Counted from the first letter of the stretch, positions 1 through 8,043 are shown. The stretch is 23,455 nucleotides of DNA from GCA-2699445 sp032127075 (GCA_032127075.1 JAQAZZ010000079.1:1-23455), one strand, 5' to 3'. Notes: generated by a model from the letters alone, not told the origin. Made by a program: numbers and translations.

Positions 1-435
1 CGAATCTCACCGACCCTTGTGCGGCTGGAACTGGATCCGGATTCGCTCGGCTCCGATCCCGATCATTCCGCCGCCGCCACCCGTCGTCTGGCCGAGGCCG
101 GTGTGGAGATGGCGGTCAACGGTCTCGACTTCGCGCAGGCCGACCTCCTGGGCACGAGGCGGCTGTCCATCGGTTGCCTCGTGTTGGGGAGCAGGCTCGT
201 GCGAGGTGTCCGCCCTGGCAACACCGATTTCGTCAGCGGCCTCGTGGCGCTCGCGCGGCAGATGGGGTGGCGGGTCGTGGCGACCGGCGTCGAGACCGAC
301 GAGCAGCTCGACGCCGTGCGCGCCGCTGGCTGCAACTCGGTCCAAGGCCTCATTCTGGGAGCGCCGGTGCCCGCGCCCCAGTTCGCCGCCACCCACCTTC
401 CCTCTGCCCCCATGGCGCAAGACGAACGGCCGTGA
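1..435 (+). CDS. EAL-domain protein, degenerate, C-terminal part (5' end outside window)
   Basis: The reading frame is open from the first base and ends at TGA 433-435, so the gene starts to the left of the window. The C-terminal half of an EAL (c-di-GMP phosphodiesterase) domain is recognisable: the segment GVETDEQLDAVRAAGC followed by NSVQG matches the family GVETxEQ...GCDxxQG ending. Three catalytic positions look lost. The DDFGTG metal loop reads NGLDFA (bases 118-135), KID reads VLG (181-189), and AEGVET reads ATGVET (280-297). The protein is therefore probably not an active phosphodiesterase; it may bind c-di-GMP or act as a regulator. The missing N-terminus could carry GGDEF, PAS or other domains. 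Its stop overlaps the next start in a GTGA, so the two are probably co-translated. Confidence 0.8.
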   Translation, partial: RISPTLVRLELDPDSLGSDPDHSAAATRRLAEAGVEMAVNGLDFAQADLLGTRRLSIGCLVLGSRLVRGVRPGNTDFVSGLVALARQMGWRVVATGVETDEQLDAVRAAGCNSVQGLILGAPVPAPQFAATHLPSAPMAQDERP

Positions 436-1409
436 GCCGGTACCGAACGGTGTCCCGGCTGGTCCTCCCCATCGGAATAGTCGTGGCGATGGCTGTGGGG
501 TTGCTCTATCCCGCTCCAGGCCGGTGGCTGGGTGGAGCAGGTTGCGGTCCGGTGGACGCCACGGCCGTGTCGGTGGTGTTGATCTTCCTGGTGAGCGGGG
601 TGGCTATCCGCGGCGCCGCCGTGGAACGGCGGGGGTTCGCGCGGGCGGCGATCGCTGTGCTGGGGATGAACCTTCTCGTTGCACCGCTGCTGGCCGCTGT
701 TGCGCTCAACGTCGTTCCGATCACCGGCGGACTCGCATTCGGGCTGGCCGTCATGGCCGCGGTTCCGACCACGCTGAGTTCGGCCGCCGTGATGACCCAA
801 GTGGCCGGTGGTGACCAAGTGTGGGGAGCCGCACTGACCGTCGCCTGCGTCCTCGCGGGGGCCGTCACCGCCCCGGTGGCGGTGTCCCTGCTGCTGCGTA
901 CCGAAGCCACCGTGCCTACCGGGCCATTGCTGCTGCGGGTGGCGCTGCTCGTGATTGTGCCGCTGCTGGTGGGCTACCTGTGGGCTCGTGCCACCGGTTG
1001 GCGGGTGAACCGGTTCTGGGCGCTGGTGCCGTCGCTCGGCGTCATAACGTTGGCGTGGATCACCGTGTCTCGATCGGCTGAATCGCTTCGCGAGACCCCA
1101 CTCGCCAGGCTCGCCGCCACCGTGGCGCTGGTGATCGTCGCCCATGGCGTCATGCTCCTGCTCGCTGCCGCGGCCGCGCGCGGTCTGCCGCGCCGCCAGG
1201 CGCTGGCAGCCTTCTTCGTGACCGCGCAGAAGACCCTGCCGCTGGCGCTGACGCTGATCGCGGCCGTTGCCTCGCTCGTTCCGCAACTGCGCCCCGCGGC
1301 AGCCGAGGCGGTCGTCGTCGCCGTGCTGTGGCATTTCATGCAACTGCTGGTCGATGGATCTCTGGCCGCCCGGCTCGGCGGAAACCGGCCCGACCCCCAG
1401 GTCCGGTGA
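432..1409 (+). CDS. Bile acid:sodium symporter-like (SBF/BASS superfamily) permease
   Basis: About 325 residues, almost entirely hydrophobic, with roughly nine to ten membrane segments and short charged loops. A conserved-looking stretch, MAAVPTTLSSAAVMTQVAGG, matches the SBF-like family, where such unwound polar segments line the substrate site. Family members carry bile acids, organic anions or other small organic ions with sodium; the substrate here cannot be read from sequence. The GTG at 432 is chosen because it overlaps the upstream TGA (GTGA), which suggests translational coupling, and because it places the first membrane segment right after a short basic N-terminus (SRYRTVSR). A longer start is possible but would run through the EAL gene in another frame. 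Confidence 0.82.
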   Translation: MSRYRTVSRLVLPIGIVVAMAVGLLYPAPGRWLGGAGCGPVDATAVSVVLIFLVSGVAIRGAAVERRGFARAAIAVLGMNLLVAPLLAAVALNVVPITGGLAFGLAVMAAVPTTLSSAAVMTQVAGGDQVWGAALTVACVLAGAVTAPVAVSLLLRTEATVPTGPLLLRVALLVIVPLLVGYLWARATGWRVNRFWALVPSLGVITLAWITVSRSAESLRETPLARLAATVALVIVAHGVMLLLAAAAARGLPRRQALAAFFVTAQKTLPLALTLIAAVASLVPQLRPAAAEAVVVAVLWHFMQLLVDGSLAARLGGNRPDPQVR

Positions 1410-1455
1410 GTCGCCCACGGCCTCGCGGCGCTCGTCCTCGCCTTAGGGTTGGGGC

Positions 1456-2310
1456 ATGAGATCGTTCGCGCACGACCGGCTGGTTTTCGAGGTCAAGGAC
1501 GAGGGGCCCGAAGACGGCACTCCGGTGGTGCTGCTGCACGGGTTTCCGCAGGACGCCACCTGCTGGGACGGGATCGTCGATCCGTTGCACGACCAGGGCT
1601 ACCGCACACTCGCCCCCAACCAGCGCGGCTACTCCCCGGCGGCCCGACCTCCGCGCGCCAGGGACTACACGAGGGCGGCCACGGCGGGCGACGTGGTCGC
1701 TCTGCTGGATGCCGCAGGTGTCGAGCGAGCACACATCGTGGGACACGACTGGGGCGGCGTGGTCGCCTGGTCTGTCGCGTCGGCGTACCCGGAACGGGTC
1801 CGCACTGTGACGTCGCTGTCCACCCCCCACCCCGGCGCGATCAGGGCCGTGGCACTGCGCAGCACACAACTGCTCAACAGCTGGTATATGGGGCTCTTCC
1901 AGATGCGGTGGGCCAGCGAGCAGATGCTGCATCCCGGCGGTCCGTTGTGGCGGGCGCTGTTGAAGGGGCTGCCGAAGCACCAGGCCCGGCACTACACCGA
2001 CCGGATGGAACAGCCCGGGGCACTTTCAGCCGCACTCAACTGGTACCGGGTGCTGCCCCGTGAGCTTGTGCGCCCCTCGCTGCGGGTCAGAAGGATACGT
2101 GTTCCAGCGTTGTACGTCTGGGGCGACCGCGACCCCGCCCTCGGGCGCGCCGCCGCGGTCGCGACATCGGACTTCGTGTCCGAGGACTACACGTTCACGA
2201 TCCTGCGGGGCGTCGGGCACTGGATACCCGAGAGGGCCGCCGATCAGGTCGTGGACAGTCTCCTGGAGTTCTGGTCCCGAGAGCCGGGGCACGCTTCGAC
2301 CGCTGAGTAG
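1456..2310 (+). CDS. Alpha/beta hydrolase, epoxide hydrolase-like
   Basis: 284 residues, the usual size for soluble epoxide hydrolases and haloalkane dehalogenases. The oxyanion-hole motif HGFPQ is at residues 28-32. The nucleophile elbow GHDWGG at 96-101 has Asp98 as nucleophile, which is typical of epoxide hydrolases and dehalogenases rather than Ser esterases. The acid is expected in the YVWGDRDPALG stretch near residue 220, and the base is the His of GVGHWIPE near residue 257. Family chemistry is attack on an epoxide or C-halogen bond through an aspartyl ester; the substrate is unknown. No signal peptide is seen, so it is cytoplasmic. The 3' end overlaps the converging SDR gene by 67 bases, so no terminator fits between them. 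The start is ATG 1456 with a G-rich but weak ribosome site. Confidence 0.88.
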   Translation: MRSFAHDRLVFEVKDEGPEDGTPVVLLHGFPQDATCWDGIVDPLHDQGYRTLAPNQRGYSPAARPPRARDYTRAATAGDVVALLDAAGVERAHIVGHDWGGVVAWSVASAYPERVRTVTSLSTPHPGAIRAVALRSTQLLNSWYMGLFQMRWASEQMLHPGGPLWRALLKGLPKHQARHYTDRMEQPGALSAALNWYRVLPRELVRPSLRVRRIRVPALYVWGDRDPALGRAAAVATSDFVSEDYTFTILRGVGHWIPERAADQVVDSLLEFWSREPGHASTAE

Positions 2311-3296
2311 ACCTGCCGATCCACCAACTCCCAGAGGCGGCTGCGCTGCTCCTGCGACGAACCGGTGAAGGGGATCCGCGTCGTGCCCCGTTTCCGGCGG
2401 TCCAACCAGAACGAGCCGTTGGGCGTCGTCGCCTCCGGGCTGACGGCCAACCACACCAGAGTGTCGGCGCCTTCGTCGGCGTCCCGCAGGGCGAGGCGGG
2501 TGACCCGGTGGAAACCGGGCAGTGACGTTCTCACGCCCGGGGTGTCCGCCCAGCCCGGGTGCATGGCCTGGAAGGTGACTCCGGTGTCGCCGAAGCGGCG
2601 CGCCCATTCGGCGACCAACTCGACCTGGGCACGTTTCGCCCTCGCGTAGGCCCGTACGCCGTCGTAGTCCGCAGCGCCCATCTCCATACGATCCGGTGCC
2701 AGCGGCTCGGCGTACATCCCACCGGACGACACCACCAGAACCCGCCCCCGCGGCGTGAGAAGCGGCAGCAGCCGCTGCTTCATGAGTTGGGGGCCCAGCA
2801 CCTGGGCGGTGTAGGTCTCCTCATGGCCGCCGGGGGCGGCGCTGTAGTCGTGCACCAGGGCCCCGGCGTTGTGGATCAGCACATCAAGACGGCTGTGGTC
2901 CCTGCTGAAGGTGTCGCAGAAAGCAGCGACCGCGCACAGGTCACGCAGGTCGGCGACATGTGGTGTGACCGATGCGGGGGTGTCCCCGGTCCCTGCCAAC
3001 TGCCGGGCGGCGGTCTCGGTGCGCTGCGGGTCCCGGCCGACGATGTGCAGCTCGGCCCCGAGGCTTGCCAGCCGCGCCGCTGCCGCGGCGCCGATGCCCG
3101 AGGTGGCTCCGGTGATCACCACCCTGCTCCCGGCGAAGCCGGACTCCGCCGCGATATCGGCCAGCGGACGCCAGCCGTACAGCCGCCGTCGCGCGCGGAA
3201 GCCGATCCGGGTGAAACTGCCGGCGACAGTGGCCTCAAGTGCGGCGTCCGCGAGGCCGGCTGCTGTCCCGAGGACACGCTCCCGGGCGTGCCTCAC
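2244..3296 (-). CDS. Short-chain dehydrogenase/reductase, DHRS12-like
   Basis: A Rossmann-fold SDR of about 350 residues. The dinucleotide motif TGATSGIG is at 62-69 and an NNAG-like HNAG at 142-145. The catalytic Ser is in VSSGGMY (190-191) and the YxxxK pair is Tyr217/Lys221 in YARAKRA. The following HPGWADTPGV is typical of the DHRS12-like subgroup. About 55 residues precede the fold. The start is GTG 3296, which overlaps the stop of the upstream SRPBCC gene as GTGA; the open frame extends further, but through the other gene. It is the last gene of a three-gene coupled operon with two SRPBCC proteins, which suggests a shared hydrophobic substrate (inference). The C-terminus overlaps the converging epoxide hydrolase gene by 67 bases. 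Confidence 0.88.
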   Translation of the reverse strand: MRHARERVLGTAAGLADAALEATVAGSFTRIGFRARRRLYGWRPLADIAAESGFAGSRVVITGATSGIGAAAAARLASLGAELHIVGRDPQRTETAARQLAGTGDTPASVTPHVADLRDLCAVAAFCDTFSRDHSRLDVLIHNAGALVHDYSAAPGGHEETYTAQVLGPQLMKQRLLPLLTPRGRVLVVSSGGMYAEPLAPDRMEMGAADYDGVRAYARAKRAQVELVAEWARRFGDTGVTFQAMHPGWADTPGVRTSLPGFHRVTRLALRDADEGADTLVWLAVSPEATTPNGSFWLDRRKRGTTRIPFTGSSQEQRSRLWELVDRQVYSAVEACPGSRDQNSRRLSTT

Positions 3297-3757
3297 TGTG
3301 CTCTCTCGGGAAGGGCGGTCAACGCCGAGCGAAGTCCCGCCTCCGCCCTGCGCCCGATTACCTGCAGCATCAGCCAGAACGCGGGATCCGCAATCCGCCG
3401 GATGCCTTTGGGGGCCAGGTCGGCGTCGTACGTCGCTCGGCTGCCCCCACCCACGGTTTCGATGGTCAGCACGTCGTAGCTGGTGAGGTCGGAAGTCTCC
3501 GCGCGCACCACAACCCGCCCCGGCGCAGCGGCAGTGGGCGCCTGTGCCTCCAGCAACTCGTATTCCAACTCGGTCTTCAGCCCCAGGAACACTGCGACGA
3601 CCCGGTAGCGGGCCCCGGCCGTGGCGGTCTGCCCGCTGATCAGTTCGCAGGTTGCAATCCCCGGATCCCACTGGGCCAGTGTCTCGAAGTCGGCCAGGTA
3701 GTCGAACACCGTGCGAGGATCCGCCGGAGTGTCTCCGGTCGCCACGAACCGCGCCAT
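3293..3757 (-). CDS. SRPBCC (polyketide cyclase/START-like) family protein
   Basis: 154 residues. The opening matches the SRPBCC pattern (strand, then PRTVFDYLADFETLAQWDPG), and the protein ends in the long C-terminal helix usual for the fold (FWLMLQVIGRRAEAGLRSAL). SRPBCC proteins bind hydrophobic ligands in a deep cavity; some are cyclases or dehydratases and others are carriers. No catalytic residue can be assigned by eye. ATG 3757 shares its A with the upstream stop (TGATG), and the gene's own TGA overlaps the GTG of the SDR gene, so all three cistrons are tightly coupled. It is cytoplasmic, with no signal sequence. Confidence 0.85.
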   Translation of the reverse strand: MARFVATGDTPADPRTVFDYLADFETLAQWDPGIATCELISGQTATAGARYRVVAVFLGLKTELEYELLEAQAPTAAAPGRVVVRAETSDLTSYDVLTIETVGGGSRATYDADLAPKGIRRIADPAFWLMLQVIGRRAEAGLRSALTALPERAQ

Positions 3758-4239
3758 CAGGCGCTCACCGTCGAGTCGGCGGGGTCCGCCTCGACCTGGT
3801 GGGCGAAGCGCCGCAGCGAGAAGCCGACAGCCCACCGGCTCACCGGGCTGCCGAGCCGGAACAGCCACCGGCCGACCGCGCCTCCGGGGATCGAGAGGTT
3901 CTCGGTCCACGAGACCTCGCAGGTCTGCTGGCTGCGCGGCGTGACGGCGAATGTGCCGCCGCCGCGCACGATCTTGCCGGTGTGCGAGACGGTCACCGAG
4001 CGTCCTTCCAGCCACTCCGTGACGACCATGGTGTCCAGGAATCCGATGTTGCCGAAGCGTGTCCGCAGCCCGGTGAATGCCTCCAGCCGATCTCCGACAC
4101 CGCGGCGCTGCGGGCCTACGGGCCACACCTTGGTGGCCAGGATCCACTCGGACTGCCGGGCCCAATCGGTCAGCGCCGCGAAGACCTTGGGCGCGGGGGC
4201 CGCCACGGGCACACGGATGGTCAGGTCGGAGTTGCTCAT
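3757..4239 (-). CDS. SRPBCC family protein, first gene of SRPBCC-SRPBCC-SDR operon
   Basis: 160 residues, starting at ATG 4239. The N-terminus (IRVPVAAPAPKVFAALTDWA) and the motif RQSEWILATKVWPVG follow the SRPBCC pattern of a first strand, a helix and a Trp-containing turn. The C-terminal helix is WAVGFSLRRFAHQVEADP. It shares the fold but little sequence with its downstream neighbour, so the two are probably old paralogues or a functional pair rather than a recent duplication. The stop overlaps the next ATG by one base. The 132 bases between here and the end of the AlbA_2 gene hold no gene; the operon promoter should lie there or further upstream. The ligand is unknown. Confidence 0.83.
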   Translation of the reverse strand: MSNSDLTIRVPVAAPAPKVFAALTDWARQSEWILATKVWPVGPQRRGVGDRLEAFTGLRTRFGNIGFLDTMVVTEWLEGRSVTVSHTGKIVRGGGTFAVTPRSQQTCEVSWTENLSIPGGAVGRWLFRLGSPVSRWAVGFSLRRFAHQVEADPADSTVSA

Positions 4240-4336
4240 GATGACAGGTTCGCCGCCTATCCCGCCATCAGCAACTCGACGTTCCCGGCGCCTACCTCTG
4301 CCGAGGAATCCGCAGCGGCTGTCCGCACCGCTGGGG

Positions 4337-4350
4337 CCGCGATTCCGCGG
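4337..4350 (-). terminator. Possible small hairpin after the AlbA_2 gene
   Basis: A 5-bp inverted repeat, CCGCG-ATTC-CGCGG, lies 22 bases beyond the stop of the minus-strand AlbA_2 gene and before the SRPBCC operon start. It is short and has no T-run, so a terminator role is only a suggestion. Confidence 0.25.
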
Positions 4351-4371
4351 ACTCTTTGCGCTGCCGGCGCA

Positions 4372-5157
4372 TCAGTTCCGAGGGACGCGCAGTCGGCGCC
4401 GGCCCCACCGGTCCGTCGCGTAGGCGAGTGCCTGGTCCAGGGGCAGTTGCCGCGTCGAGTTGCCGACCCGGACCCACATCTGTGGTCCCTGGGATTTGTT
4501 CGGCACGACGTAGACGGGTCGACTGGCCGCCGGGACGGTGACCCAGCAGAGCTGCACGCCCGCAACGGTGGGGAACGCCACCGACAGCGCGGTGGTCGTG
4601 GCCGCGCCGATGGTCTGGGTCAGGTAGTCGCGCAGCCACAGTTCGTAGCGGTCGGTGTCCGGCTTCTTCATGAGCGCGAGGTCGTCGGCGAGGCCTCTGG
4701 GGGTGCCGTCGTCGGCGACACCGATGAGGAGCTGTCCGCCACGGGCGTTGGCCAGTGCGGCGACTGTCTTGGCGATCACCAGCTCGATCCGCTCGTCACG
4801 CTTGCCGGTGTGCAGATTGCAGCGCGCGGTCGATTTGAACTCAACCTCCGACGACTCCCCAGCTGCCACCAGCTGCGCCGGATCCGGCGGCGGTGGGGCG
4901 CTGAGTCGCGTCGCGATGAGCAGGACGGCCACGGTTCCGGCTGTTGCTGCGACGATCCCGAGCACCACCGGCACACCCTCGGAGTTGCGCAACAGGACAC
5001 CCATCGCGAGGGTTCCCAGGAATGCCCCGAAGATCCCGGACAACACGCTCGCCGCCCAACCGAGGTGAGTGCGTCCGCGCAGCAGCCACCGCACTGCGAC
5101 GCCCAACACGGCACCCACGAGCAGGGCGATGCCGTAGGCGAACGCCAGCGGGATCAC
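4372..5157 (-). CDS. Membrane-anchored Schlafen/AlbA_2-domain protein
   Basis: About 261 residues from GTG 5157. Three hydrophobic segments at roughly 2-24, 33-55 and 63-83 form a compact membrane domain with small-residue helices. A Pro-rich linker (APPPPDP) follows, then a soluble AlbA_2 (Schlafen-type) domain from about residue 100: GESSEVEFKST, then KTVAALANARGGQLLIGVAD, then DGTPRGL, matching the family E-x-VEFK and AN-x-x-GG-x-LLIGV-x-DDG pattern. AlbA_2 domains are linked to nucleic-acid or nucleotide binding and occur in regulators and defence proteins. Membrane tethering is less common. GTG 5157 overlaps the RCC1 stop as GTGA; an alternative GTG at 5199 would add 14 residues and lacks a better ribosome site. 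Function is not known. Confidence 0.78.
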   Translation of the reverse strand: MIPLAFAYGIALLVGAVLGVAVRWLLRGRTHLGWAASVLSGIFGAFLGTLAMGVLLRNSEGVPVVLGIVAATAGTVAVLLIATRLSAPPPPDPAQLVAAGESSEVEFKSTARCNLHTGKRDERIELVIAKTVAALANARGGQLLIGVADDGTPRGLADDLALMKKPDTDRYELWLRDYLTQTIGAATTTALSVAFPTVAGVQLCWVTVPAASRPVYVVPNKSQGPQMWVRVGNSTRQLPLDQALAYATDRWGRRRLRVPRN

Positions 5158-6758
5158 CTGATCGGAGCCGCCACCGGAACCGGCGGCGAACTGGGCCACG
5201 AGGCGTCCACACCGAGTTGACCCTCGGTGCCCCGCCCCCAGCAGTAGGCTTTTCCGTCGGCCGCTGTTGCGCAGGTGTGCGACAGCCCGGCGGACAGCGA
5301 CGTCACGGCCACGCCCGGCAGCAGGACGGGTACCGGGACAAGGGCATCAGTCGTCAGGCCATCGCCCAACTGCCCGTATTCGTTCGCCCCCCAACAGGTC
5401 GCTTCGCCCGTGTCGGCGAGGCGTGCGCAGGCGGTGCGTCCACCGGCGGTGAGCAGATCGGTGGGCGCCAGATCCGGGATAGCCTCAGGGAGGGCTTGGT
5501 CCAGCACCCTGCCGAGTCCCAACTGGCCGCGTGAGCCGCCCCCCCAGCACTTGACCTCGGCCAACGTCCGGCCGCAGGTGAAGTCCGTTCCAGCGGCCAC
5601 GGCGACGAACGAAGACGTGTCATCGACCTCCACCGGAACCTTGCTGTCGCGCGATCTGCCGTCGCCCAGTTGCCCGGACGAGCCGTCGCCCCAGCACAGC
5701 ACACTGCCCGAAGTCGCCACGATGCAAGTGTGCTTCCCGCCCGCAGCGACGGACCGGACGGAGATCTTCCCGCCGAACGACGCTTCGACGGGCTTCAAGG
5801 CGTCGTCGGAGTCGCCGGTGCCCAACTGGCCTGATCCCCCGCGGCCCCAGCAATACACTCGGGAGTCGTCCGACACGGCGCATGTGTGCTCCTCGCCGGC
5901 GGAGAGCGACGTGAACGTGGCACCCCGGGGCATCGAGACCACGGTCGCGGCTTTGCGGGATCTCCCCGCGCCGTCGCCCAGTTGCCCCGCTCTGCCCTCT
6001 CCCCAGCAGTAGGCGAGGCCGGCGGAGTCCAGGGCGCAGGTGTGGGAGGAGCCGGTGGTGATGCTGCTGAGCACCCGGCCGCCGAGTACTCCCGAGGTCG
6101 CCACCGGCAGCGGGGCATAGACGGTGCCGGTGCCGCCGTTGCCCAACGCGCCGGAGCGGCCATCGCCCCAGCAGTAGGCCGTACCGCGGTTGTCCAGGGC
6201 GCACGTCTGTTCCGAACCCGCCGCAACGCTGCCCCACAGGACTCCGGCGGTGGTGGAGTCGGGAGTCGGGACGGTGATCGTTCGCATCGCTCTGCGCGCC
6301 TTCCGCGCACCCGGCGCGGGTTTGGCCAAGACCCGGAACCGCCACGTGCCAATCCCGCCGGGCAGCAGTTGGGCGGTGAATCCCCCGCGCTTCCCAGTGA
6401 GGCCGCGATCGCTGAGCCTCCACTTGCGGGTCCCCACCAGACGCCGTTCGACCAGCACGCGCCGCTGCATCTTGGACTTGCCGCTGCGCACCCGAATCCG
6501 ATCGGTGACGATCGATGCGGTGGGTAGCAGCAATGGATCCTTGCGGATCCCCGTGATCCTGGTCTTGGCCCTTTCCCGCTTCGCGGGCAGGCTCGAAGCG
6601 GTCGATTCAGCGGGTGCCGCCGCAACGGCGGAGGGGCCCGAAGAGGTGGCGCTCGCTGGTGGTGCCGACAACGCCACACCGCTGGCAGCCACCGCAGCAG
6701 CAGCCACCGCCGGCGTTGCCCGTTGCCAGATCCGGCGCTGATTTCTGGTTCCACCCAC
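5154..6758 (-). CDS. Secreted RCC1-repeat (seven-bladed propeller) protein
   Basis: 534 residues. A signal peptide (basic start, Ala-rich core, cleavage near ASA at 35-37) is followed by an Ala/Pro-rich linker and a basic, strand-rich region at about 65-165. From about 173 to 530 come seven RCC1-type repeats, each with a Cys pair (for example QTCALDNRGTAYCWGDG, HTCALDSAGLAYCWGEG) followed by GQLG(D/T)G. Seven repeats fit a closed beta-propeller, and one Cys pair per blade suggests disulfides formed outside the cell. RCC1-like exported proteins usually mediate binding; a guanine-exchange role is not implied. GTG 6758 has a good ribosome site (AGGTAGG, 8 bases upstream). The stop overlaps the AlbA_2 start, so the two are probably one operon. 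Confidence 0.85.
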   Translation of the reverse strand: MGGTRNQRRIWQRATPAVAAAAVAASGVALSAPPASATSSGPSAVAAAPAESTASSLPAKRERAKTRITGIRKDPLLLPTASIVTDRIRVRSGKSKMQRRVLVERRLVGTRKWRLSDRGLTGKRGGFTAQLLPGGIGTWRFRVLAKPAPGARKARRAMRTITVPTPDSTTAGVLWGSVAAGSEQTCALDNRGTAYCWGDGRSGALGNGGTGTVYAPLPVATSGVLGGRVLSSITTGSSHTCALDSAGLAYCWGEGRAGQLGDGAGRSRKAATVVSMPRGATFTSLSAGEEHTCAVSDDSRVYCWGRGGSGQLGTGDSDDALKPVEASFGGKISVRSVAAGGKHTCIVATSGSVLCWGDGSSGQLGDGRSRDSKVPVEVDDTSSFVAVAAGTDFTCGRTLAEVKCWGGGSRGQLGLGRVLDQALPEAIPDLAPTDLLTAGGRTACARLADTGEATCWGANEYGQLGDGLTTDALVPVPVLLPGVAVTSLSAGLSHTCATAADGKAYCWGRGTEGQLGVDASWPSSPPVPVAAPIR

Positions 6759-6811
6759 GCAAGCAGCCTACCTGGGGGTTTGCTTGTGCGAGGCTGCCGA
6801 CCGGAGGCGAC

Positions 6812-7984
6812 ATGGACAACAGGCGAGGCGTCCCGCGGGACGCTGCGGACGACTACAACGACGGCATGAGCAGAACCCGGCGGGAGTTCCTCGCCGAGCA
6901 GACCGGCGCCCGGCTCGACGCGGTGGGGCGGTACGCGATCGACCCTGGACTGCTGCCGGGCAACATCGAGAACTTCATCGGCGCAGCCCAGGTGCCCATC
7001 GGCGTCGCAGGTCCGCTGCGGATCAACGGCGAACACGCACTCGGCGACTTCTACATTCCGCTGGCCACCACGGAGGGGACCCTGGTCGCCAGCTACAACC
7101 GGGGCATGAAGCTGCTCGGCGAAGCGGGCGGGGTGAAGACGACGGTCGTGCGGGAGTCCATGCAGCGCGCCCCGGTGTTCTTGTTCGGCGATGCCCGTGA
7201 GGCCCGCGACTTCGGGCAGTGGCTGGACCGGGAGTTCGACCAGGTCAAGCGGGTCGCCGAATCGACGACGAGTGTGGGCAAGTTGATCGAGATCCAGCAG
7301 TTCCCCGCCGGGCCCAACCTCTATACCCGGTTCAATTTCACCACCGGTGACGCCGCGGGGCAGAACATGACCAGCAAAGCGACACTCGCCGCCTGCGAAT
7401 GGATCCGCGCCCAATACCCCGGTGCCCGCTACATCCTGTCCGGTTCCATGGACACCGACAAGAAGCACTCGCACGTCAACACGCTGCTGACGCGGGGCCG
7501 GCGCGTGATCGCCGAAGCGGTGCTGCCGCGGGAGTTGATGGAACTGCGGCTGGGCGTCACCGCGGAGCTCATGTTCCGGGCCCGGCCGGTCCATCTGGTC
7601 GGTGGATTCATGGCTGGGGCAGCGTACTTGGGGGCGCATGCGGCGAACGCGCTTGCGGCGCTCTTCATCGCCACCGGGCAGGACGCGGCCAACGTGGCCG
7701 AGTCGCACGCGGGCTTCACCTACTCGCAGTTGCTGGACAACGGCGACTACTACTGGTCGGTGACCCTGCCCGCGCTGATCGTCGGCACCTACGGCGGTGG
7801 CACCGGCCTTCCCACGCAGCGGGAGTGCCTCGAACTCCTGGGCTGCTACGGAACTGGGGGCGCGGACAGGCTTGCGGAGATCTGTGCGGCGGTCGTGCTG
7901 GCGGGCGATCTGTCACTGGCGGGGGCGGTGCTCGCCGGTGACTGGGTGGACAGCCATGACCGACTCGGCCGCAACCGTCCCTGA
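6812..7984 (+). CDS. Hydroxymethylglutaryl-CoA reductase, class I type
   Basis: 390 residues. It reduces HMG-CoA to mevalonate with NADPH. The signature NIENFIGAAQVPIGVAGPL is at 51-69. The catalytic Glu is in ATTEGTLVAS (Glu88), the GDAAGQNM motif is at 179-186, and the catalytic Lys is in DTDKK (214-218). The Asp of GQDAANV is Asp291, and the C-terminal catalytic His is His382 in SHDRLGRNR, which lines up with the SHxxxNR end of class I enzymes. GGGTGLPTQRE at 328-338 is also conserved. There is no membrane domain, so it is soluble. ATG 6812 is set by GGAGG four to five bases upstream. No other mevalonate-pathway gene is in the window. It is divergent from the RCC1 gene, with only 53 bases between them. 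Confidence 0.92.
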   Translation: MDNRRGVPRDAADDYNDGMSRTRREFLAEQTGARLDAVGRYAIDPGLLPGNIENFIGAAQVPIGVAGPLRINGEHALGDFYIPLATTEGTLVASYNRGMKLLGEAGGVKTTVVRESMQRAPVFLFGDAREARDFGQWLDREFDQVKRVAESTTSVGKLIEIQQFPAGPNLYTRFNFTTGDAAGQNMTSKATLAACEWIRAQYPGARYILSGSMDTDKKHSHVNTLLTRGRRVIAEAVLPRELMELRLGVTAELMFRARPVHLVGGFMAGAAYLGAHAANALAALFIATGQDAANVAESHAGFTYSQLLDNGDYYWSVTLPALIVGTYGGGTGLPTQRECLELLGCYGTGGADRLAEICAAVVLAGDLSLAGAVLAGDWVDSHDRLGRNRP

Positions 7985-8043
7985 ATCCGCCTTCGACGTC
8001 TGGTGGAGGTGCCGTCGCCAGGGCTGACGCGCACAATGCGGTT

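Noticed and set aside
174..431. N-terminal extension of the symporter gene
   Set aside because: The extension lies wholly within the EAL coding frame, is Arg-rich and lacks a ribosome site; the GTGA overlap start at 432 fits better.
3652..5220. A 522-codon plus-strand open frame
   Set aside because: It runs antisense through two SRPBCC genes and the AlbA_2 gene and has a low-complexity His/Arg/Gly composition typical of GC-rich shadow frames.
5795..7708. A 637-codon minus-strand open frame across the RCC1 and HMG-CoA reductase genes
   Set aside because: It crosses two well-supported genes, one on each strand, in the wrong frame; composition is Arg/Pro/Ala noise.
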